Shown here in pieces: positions 7,180-10,656 of a stretch of 10,656 bases of DNA; position 1 is the stretch's first letter; every line of letters starts with the position of its first letter. This DNA comes from DASQFU01 sp035632955 (GTDB lineage Bacteria; Eisenbacteria; RBG-16-71-46): NCBI GenBank assembly GCA_035632955.1, contig DASQFU010000192.1:1-10656 (forward strand). Reading direction: 5' to 3'. The notes beneath the pieces were generated by a model that saw only the letters and a program-made list of their open reading frames with translations, did no database searches and was not told the origin of the DNA. The position numbers and the translations under genes were made by a program.

Positions 7180-8007
7180 TCAGTCGGCGTGATGCGCGAG
7201 CGCGCGTGCGGGGCGGACATCCATGGCCACCGCATTCCCGTGCCAGCCGAACCACACGAACCCGACCACCAGGTCACGAATCGCGGCTGGCGGCATCTGG
7301 TCGGGGGTCGTGGCGGACGGCACGTTCGAGAGCGCCGAGACGAGTCCCGCGTCGTCGGCGACCTTCATCGCGAAGTAGTACGTGGTCTGGCGCGAGAGCC
7401 CGGTGACCGTGTAGCTCTGCGAGGTGCCGGGCGAGCCGGGTACCGGCTCGCCGGTCACCTGCGTCGCCTGCGACCAGTTGACGTCGGTGATCGGCGACGT
7501 CGAATAGCGAATGTCGTACGAGCTCGCGGTTCCGGTGAGGCTGTCATCGCCGGTCGCGTTCCAGTTCATGCGCACGCTGGTCTCGCCGAGCACCGTCACC
7601 GTGACGATCGGCGACTCGGGCCGCGTGGTGTCGGGCGCGGACAGCGTCGTGCGCGAGACGATGTTCGAGATCAGCGCCCAGTTCGGAACTTCGTCGGCGG
7701 TCTTGATCGCGAAGTGGTAGGTGGTGCTGGGCGTGAGTCCGGTGACGGTCACGGACTGCCGCGTGCCGGACGGTGCCGGCGCCGGGGTGCCGCTCCACCG
7801 CGTCGAAGTGTTGAAGTTCGAGGCGGTAATCGGCGAAGTGGAATAACGCAAATCGAACTGTGCGGCGGTACCGGTCAAGCTGTCATCTCCAGGAGTCGTC
7901 CAGGAGAGCTGAACGCTGTTCCAAGTCACGGTCTGCGCGTGAGCGACCGGGACTGCGACGAGCGACGCCATCAGGGCCAGCAACAAGAACCCAGGGGAAT
8001 GACGCAT
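7180..8007 (-). CDS. Secreted protein with two fibronectin type III domains
   Basis: This 275-aa protein has a signal peptide (MRHSPGFLLLALMASLVAVP then VAHA|QTV, cleavage near 24). Two similar FN3 repeats follow, at about 25-121 and 130-233, sharing W..(P/T)GDDSLTGTA...(F/Y)D(L/I)RYSTSPIT and a TTY.FA.K..D segment. The first FN3 domain of the next gene has the same pattern, so the domains probably spread by duplication. After residue 234, PDQMPPAAIRDL looks like the opening of a third FN3 domain, but the sequence then turns into VGFVWFGWHGNAVAMD and a short His/Ala tail ending at 275. No sorting domain is present. GGAGGAGGAACC ahead of the ATG at 8007 sets the start. It is first in the three-gene operon. 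Function is unknown; likely extracellular or periplasmic adhesion or scaffolding. Confidence 0.78.
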   Translation of the reverse strand: MRHSPGFLLLALMASLVAVPVAHAQTVTWNSVQLSWTTPGDDSLTGTAAQFDLRYSTSPITASNFNTSTRWSGTPAPAPSGTRQSVTVTGLTPSTTYHFAIKTADEVPNWALISNIVSRTTLSAPDTTRPESPIVTVTVLGETSVRMNWNATGDDSLTGTASSYDIRYSTSPITDVNWSQATQVTGEPVPGSPGTSQSYTVTGLSRQTTYYFAMKVADDAGLVSALSNVPSATTPDQMPPAAIRDLVVGFVWFGWHGNAVAMDVRPARALAHHAD

Positions 8008-8032
8008 GGTTCCTCCTCCCGCCGCGCTCAAG

Positions 8033-8048
8033 CGCTCCCCAGGGAGCG
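8033..8048. repeat. Inverted repeat ahead of the FN3 operon
   Basis: CGCTCCC (8033-8039) and GGGAGCG (8042-8048) are perfect inverted copies with two bases between them, 26 bases upstream of the FN3 gene start. The spacing is too tight for a hairpin loop without melting the inner pairs, so a protein-binding site is the likelier reading. Confidence 0.3.
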
Positions 8049-8127
8049 ACGACGCAGCTTCCGCGTGATGTTGCTGTGCGATTGAGCGGCGCCGGTCTTG
8101 AGGGGAGGAGCCGGGCCTTCACTGCGG

Positions 8128-8161
8128 ATCGGAGATCGCTAAAGCGACGAACATCTCCGAT
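8128..8161. repeat. 9-bp inverted repeat with 16-nt loop
   Basis: ATCGGAGAT at 8128-8136 and ATCTCCGAT at 8153-8161 are perfect inverted copies. The 16-nt spacer contains a smaller one, CGCT AA AGCG. No run of T follows on either strand, so it is not an intrinsic terminator. It could be an operator or the stem of a 5' leader of the - strand FN3 operon, whose start lies 121 bases away. Confidence 0.4.
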
Positions 8162-8220
8162 ACCCGCGCGCCGTTCGAGCACGAAGCGTGCCCTCCAGCG
8201 CATCGGATGAAGGCGGTCGG

Positions 8221-8389
8221 CGGAACCACTGCGGAACAGGCCGAAATCCCCTGCGGGGCCTGTCGTTCCGGCTTCTATTCAATTGTCTTGCGGGGATTGT
8301 GGGCGGAGAAGCCCGTTGGAAACTGCACGTTGGTCCGGTCTGACTGCAACGCGAGGGCGACCTTCCCTGGCTGTGCAGTGGTTTGCCCG
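8221..8389 (+). ncRNA. Possible structured RNA (unidentified)
   Basis: AACCACTGC (8224-8232) and GCAGTGGTT (8375-8383) are a perfect 9-bp inverted pair that could close a ~160-nt domain. Inside it are ACAGGCC/GGCCTGT (8236-8242 with 8257-8263), GGGC/GCCC (8301-8304 with 8311-8314), CGTTG/CAACG (8328-8332 with 8347-8351) and AGGG/CCCT (8354-8357 with 8365-8368). Part of the closing arm can instead pair with ACTGCAC at 8322-8328 (GTGCAGT, 8373-8379), giving two mutually exclusive folds. No known RNA family was recognised and the strand is undecided. In GC-rich DNA some of these pairings will be chance. Confidence 0.22.
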
Positions 8390-8459
8390 AGCGTTGGTGA
8401 CCTGCACGTCTTCCTGAGCGCAACGTGAGGCTGCGGCCCTCTTGGCCACGAAGCGACCG

Positions 8460-8476
8460 GGAATCTGCCAGATTCC
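8460..8476. repeat. 17-nt palindrome (8-bp arms)
   Basis: GGAATCTG C CAGATTCC has perfect 8-bp arms around a single central base. It lies about 130 bases upstream of the -35 element of the pilus promoter. The single-base centre rules out a stable hairpin without fraying, so it looks more like a dimer-binding DNA site than an RNA structure. Confidence 0.35.
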
Positions 8477-8606
8477 GAGTCCCCATCCCAGGTCTTTTTC
8501 GCTCGCACGCGGGCCTCGCGGGCCTCCGGGTGCCGTACCCCCGCGCGGCGCGGTGGTTCCGAAACGTCGCGGCGCTTCACGGAGGATTTGCGGATCGCCG
8601 CGAGCG

Positions 8607-8636
8607 TTGACAGACCGCTCCCGCGACCCCTATCAT
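8607..8636 (+). promoter_or_regulatory. Near-consensus sigma70 promoter for the pilus ATPase genes
   Basis: TTGACA (8607-8612, 6 of 6) and TATCAT (8631-8636, 5 of 6) are separated by 18 nt. Predicted transcription start is near 8643, leaving a leader of about 200 nt before the PilT-like ATG at 8844. It is the best housekeeping-type promoter in the window. Confidence 0.65.
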
Positions 8637-8790
8637 CGTTGCTGCATCTTTGAGCAGCTTCATCGGTTCCGCCATCGTGCGAGGCGTCGTCCGCGCCTCA
8701 GGACGTTCCTGCCCCAACGGTTTCCGGCCAAGCCCGGGTCCGTCCCCTTCGAACGAGCACGGACCGCGTCACCCAGTGGACGAGGAGGAG

Positions 8791-8847
8791 ATGGACGTCG
8801 CGGCCGACCTCCGGCCCGGCTTCATGTTTCGATTGCACCGTCCATGA
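8791..8847 (+). CDS. Possible 18-aa leader ORF coupled to the pilT-like gene
   Basis: MDVAADLRPGFMFRLHRP is preceded by the purine-rich CGAGGAGGAG ending right at its ATG (GAGG at 8782-8785 gives a 5-base spacing). Its TGA at 8845-8847 overlaps the PilT-like ATG at 8844 in the classic ATGA arrangement, in a different frame. The PilT-like start itself has no recognisable Shine-Dalgarno, so ribosomes finishing this ORF could supply initiation there. The peptide resembles no family I know. It may simply be a coupling device, or may not be translated at all. Confidence 0.35.
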   Translation: MDVAADLRPGFMFRLHRP

Positions 8848-9968
8848 CCACCCTACCCCTCGAACGCGACGCGATCCTCCGGCGTGCCGCGGAGCTCGGC
8901 GCCTCCGATCTCCTGATGACCGCGGGCCATCCGGTCATGGTGACGATCGCCGGCGTGCTGCAGCCGCTGGCTGGATCGACCGTGCTCTCCGGAACCGACT
9001 CGCGCCGGCTGGCCGAGAGCTTCCTGACGCCGGCGCTGCACGAGAAGTTCCTCCGCGACCTCGAGCTCGACACGCGCTTTCATCTCTCCGAGGTCGCGAA
9101 CTATCGCGTCAACCTGTTCATTCAGCGCGGCTACTGGGGCTCGGCGGTGCGGCTCGTGCCGCTCGTGATTCCCCTGCCGAGCGAACTCGGGCTGGCGCCA
9201 CACGTCGTGTCCCGCGTGCTCGGGCTCACGCGCGGGCTGGTGCTGGTCACCGGTCCGACCGGCGCCGGCAAGTCGACGACCATCGCCTCGCTGCTCGAGC
9301 AGGTCAATCAGGGCGGCACGCGCCGCCACATCGTCACGGTCGAAGACCCGATCGAGTTCATGTTCGAGAGCAAGCACGCGGTCATCGACCAGCGCGAGGT
9401 CGGCACCGACACCAAGAGCTACGCGCGCGGCCTCAAGGGCGCCCTGCGGCAGCTCCCGCACATCATCTTCGTCGGTGAAATGCGCGATCTGACCAGCATG
9501 GCGATCGCGCTCACCGCCGCCGAGACCGGCAATCTCGTGATCTCGACCATGGCCACGCAATCCGCGGCCCAGACCGTGACCCGGATCATCGACTCGTTTC
9601 CGCCGCACCAGCAGTCGCAGATCCGCTCCCAACTCTCGCTCACGTTGCGGGCGGTGGTCTCGCAGGTGCTGTTGCCGCGGGCGGACGGTCGCGGCCGCGT
9701 CGCGGCGCGCGAGATCATGTTCGTGAACCAGGCGATTCAGAACCTGATCCGCGAGGACAAGGAGCACCAGATCCCGAACGTGATCTCGACCAGCTTGCGC
9801 GAGGACATGGTGTCGCTCGACGAGTCGCTGGGCGAGCTGCTCGAGCGCGGCTCGATCACGTTCGAGACCGCCTACCCGTTCTTCGAGGACGTGGAGAAGC
9901 GCTCCATCCTGCAGAAGCGTTACTACCGTATCGCGCCGATTCCCGAAGCGGGCGCGAGGAGCCGTTAG
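8844..9968 (+). CDS. pilT: PilT-like type IV pilus ATPase (GspE/PilT superfamily)
   Basis: This 374-aa hexameric cytoplasmic ATPase belongs to the family that powers pilus retraction. It shows the N-terminal PAS-like entry ELGASDLLMTAGHP (17-30) and Walker A GPTGAGKST (137-145). VTVEDPIEF (164-172), Walker B IIFVGEMRD (207-215) with catalytic-type Glu212, and the PilT hallmark AIQNLIRE (297-304) followed by HQIPNVIST are also present. Length fits PilT/PilU. The His box, usually GHLV..TLHT, reads GNLVISTMAT (229-238): both histidines are replaced (Asn230, Ala237). The start at 8844 matches the normal PilT N-terminus; the open frame extends upstream into sequence with no PilT likeness. A PilB-like gene begins two bases after its stop. 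It could be a true retraction motor, a PilU-like accessory or a diverged paralog. Confidence 0.88.
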   Translation: MTTLPLERDAILRRAAELGASDLLMTAGHPVMVTIAGVLQPLAGSTVLSGTDSRRLAESFLTPALHEKFLRDLELDTRFHLSEVANYRVNLFIQRGYWGSAVRLVPLVIPLPSELGLAPHVVSRVLGLTRGLVLVTGPTGAGKSTTIASLLEQVNQGGTRRHIVTVEDPIEFMFESKHAVIDQREVGTDTKSYARGLKGALRQLPHIIFVGEMRDLTSMAIALTAAETGNLVISTMATQSAAQTVTRIIDSFPPHQQSQIRSQLSLTLRAVVSQVLLPRADGRGRVAAREIMFVNQAIQNLIREDKEHQIPNVISTSLREDMVSLDESLGELLERGSITFETAYPFFEDVEKRSILQKRYYRIAPIPEAGARSR

Positions 9969-9970
9969 CC

Positions 9971-10656
9971 GTGGCCCTCTCCTATCGCCTCTCCACGCGC
10001 CGGCTCGGCGAGTTGCTGCTCGAACGCGGCTCGGTGACGGTCGAGCAGCTCGACGAGGCGCTGCACTCGCGCAGCGATCCGCGCGAGCGGCTCGGCCAGA
10101 CGCTGGTGCGGCTCGGGCTGCTCAACGAGGGCGACGTGGTTCAGCTCCTGGCCCAGCAGTTCTCGCTGCCGATAGCGAACGCCGAAGCCCTCTCGCAGGC
10201 GGATCCGCAGGCGGTCCGGCTGGTGCCCGAGCATCTGGCGCGCCAGGCGTGCGTGCTCGCGCTGCGGCGCTCCGGGGACCTGATGGAGGTCGCGGTCGGC
10301 GACCCGCTCGACGTCGTCTCGCTCGACCACGTGCGCGCGATCACCGGCTGCACGATCAAGGTCTGGATCGCGCGACCGAGCGAGGTGCGCGAGGCCGTCG
10401 ACGAGTTCTATCAGGAGATCCGCTCGTCCGAGAAGGTCGGCGAGATTCTCGACAAGCTCGACCTCAAGAGCGGCGAGGATACCGACCAGGAAGTCGATCT
10501 GGCGCTGCTGCGCCAGCAGGTGGAGGACGCGCCGGTGGTCCGGCTCGTCAACCTGATGCTGGCCGAGGCGATCGACGACCGCGCGAGCGACGTGCACGTC
10601 GAACCCTCGCGCGACCGGATCGCGGTGCGCTTCCGCATCGACGGCATGCTGCACGA
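9971..10656 (+). CDS. pilB: PilB/GspE-family type IV pilus assembly ATPase, N-terminal part (cut by window end)
   Basis: The 228 visible residues are the N-terminal half of an assembly (extension) ATPase. An MshEN/GspE N-terminal region (about 10-150) shows RLGELLLERGSVTVEQLDEA, GQTLVRLGLLNEGDVVQLLA, LVPEHLARQ and VAVGDPLDVVSLDHVR. The start of the ATPase N2 domain follows, with APVVRLVNLMLAEAIDDRAS (187-206), DVHVEP (207-212) and FRIDGMLH at the edge. Walker A should lie beyond the window. The start is GTG at 9971, two bases after the PilT-like stop, with GAGGAG at 9956-9961. The pilT-then-pilB order points to a type IV pilus operation locus rather than a type II secretion one. No stop codon occurs in this frame before the window ends. 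Confidence 0.88.
   Translation, partial: MALSYRLSTRRLGELLLERGSVTVEQLDEALHSRSDPRERLGQTLVRLGLLNEGDVVQLLAQQFSLPIANAEALSQADPQAVRLVPEHLARQACVLALRRSGDLMEVAVGDPLDVVSLDHVRAITGCTIKVWIARPSEVREAVDEFYQEIRSSEKVGEILDKLDLKSGEDTDQEVDLALLRQQVEDAPVVRLVNLMLAEAIDDRASDVHVEPSRDRIAVRFRIDGMLH

Larger units (their letters stand above)
8008..8606. other. Non-coding intergenic stretch with several inverted repeats
   Basis: Between the divergent FN3 operon and the pilus promoter, no open frame has a credible start with a ribosome-binding site or a recognisable product. The stretch holds the inverted repeats at 8033-8048, 8128-8161, 8236-8263, 8224-8383 and 8460-8476, each listed separately. No tRNA, rRNA or known riboswitch signature was recognised by eye. 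Confidence 0.6.

Noticed and set aside
8221..8420. Known riboswitch or housekeeping RNA (c-di-GMP, cobalamin, 6S, SRP)
   Set aside because: None of the conserved core sequences of these families could be found by eye.
8207..8428. 73-codon Cys-containing open frame in the intergenic region
   Set aside because: No ribosome-binding site, no recognisable motif, and it covers the inverted repeats; kept as non-coding.
8442..8843. 134-residue N-terminal extension of the PilT-like protein
   Set aside because: The extension is Pro/Arg-rich, contains the sigma70 promoter and has no PilT likeness; the family N-terminus fits the ATG at 8844.
8650..8847. 65-aa TTG-started frame ending at the PilT-like start
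   Set aside because: The TTG lies only about seven bases after the predicted transcription start and has no ribosome-binding site; the internal ATG at 8791 is the better start.

Overview
The window reads as a chromosomal stretch of a high-GC, Gram-negative (diderm) bacterium of the FCB kind. Candidatus Eisenbacteria or a similar lineage is my best guess. The reasons are the secreted FN3 proteins with the 'PGDD...GTA...Y..RYS' repeat style, a C-terminal FlgD-like/T9SS-type sorting domain starting at a 'YPNP' motif, a PorV/PorQ-family barrel, and type IV pilus ATPases. This placement is inference from protein style; no rRNA or other marker gene is present.

Layout. (1) 1-245: a regulatory region holding a perfect 14-bp palindrome and two DtxR/IdeR-like boxes. 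They probably belong to a divergent gene starting just left of the window. A weak candidate promoter for the next operon follows. (2) 246-3874, + strand: a tight operon for a branched-chain-type 2-oxoacid dehydrogenase complex, in the unusual order E1-beta, small ABM-domain protein, E2, E1-alpha. No E3 gene follows. (3) 3900-4440, - strand: the remnant of a toxin-antitoxin pair. The XRE-type antitoxin is intact; the Gp49/HigB-like toxin has an internal deletion and frame change. (4) 4554-8007, - strand: a three-gene operon for exported proteins (FN3 protein; FN3 protein with sorting-type C-terminus; PorV-like barrel with a C-terminal LysM), closed by a clear intrinsic terminator. (5) 8008-8843: a long intergenic region with several inverted repeats and a near-consensus sigma70 promoter. 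(6) 8791-10656, + strand: a possible 18-aa leader ORF translationally coupled to a PilT-like ATPase, then a PilB/GspE-like assembly ATPase cut by the window edge.

How the genes work together. E1-alpha and E1-beta form the thiamine-diphosphate decarboxylase and E2 carries the acyl group on its lipoyl arm, so region 2 is a catabolic/acyl-CoA-forming module whose E3 must come from elsewhere. Region 4 puts a candidate sorting-domain cargo (stop/start overlap ATGA) directly against a PorV-family barrel, which suggests a dedicated cargo-receptor pair at the outer membrane. Region 6 is the motor part of a type IV pilus locus; the PilT-like protein has lost both histidines of the usual His box.

No rRNA, tRNA, CRISPR array or insertion sequence was seen. 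The best leads for something new are the PorV-LysM/sorting-domain operon, the ABM gene inside the dehydrogenase operon, the His-box-less PilT with its leader ORF, and the possible structured RNA at 8221-8389.
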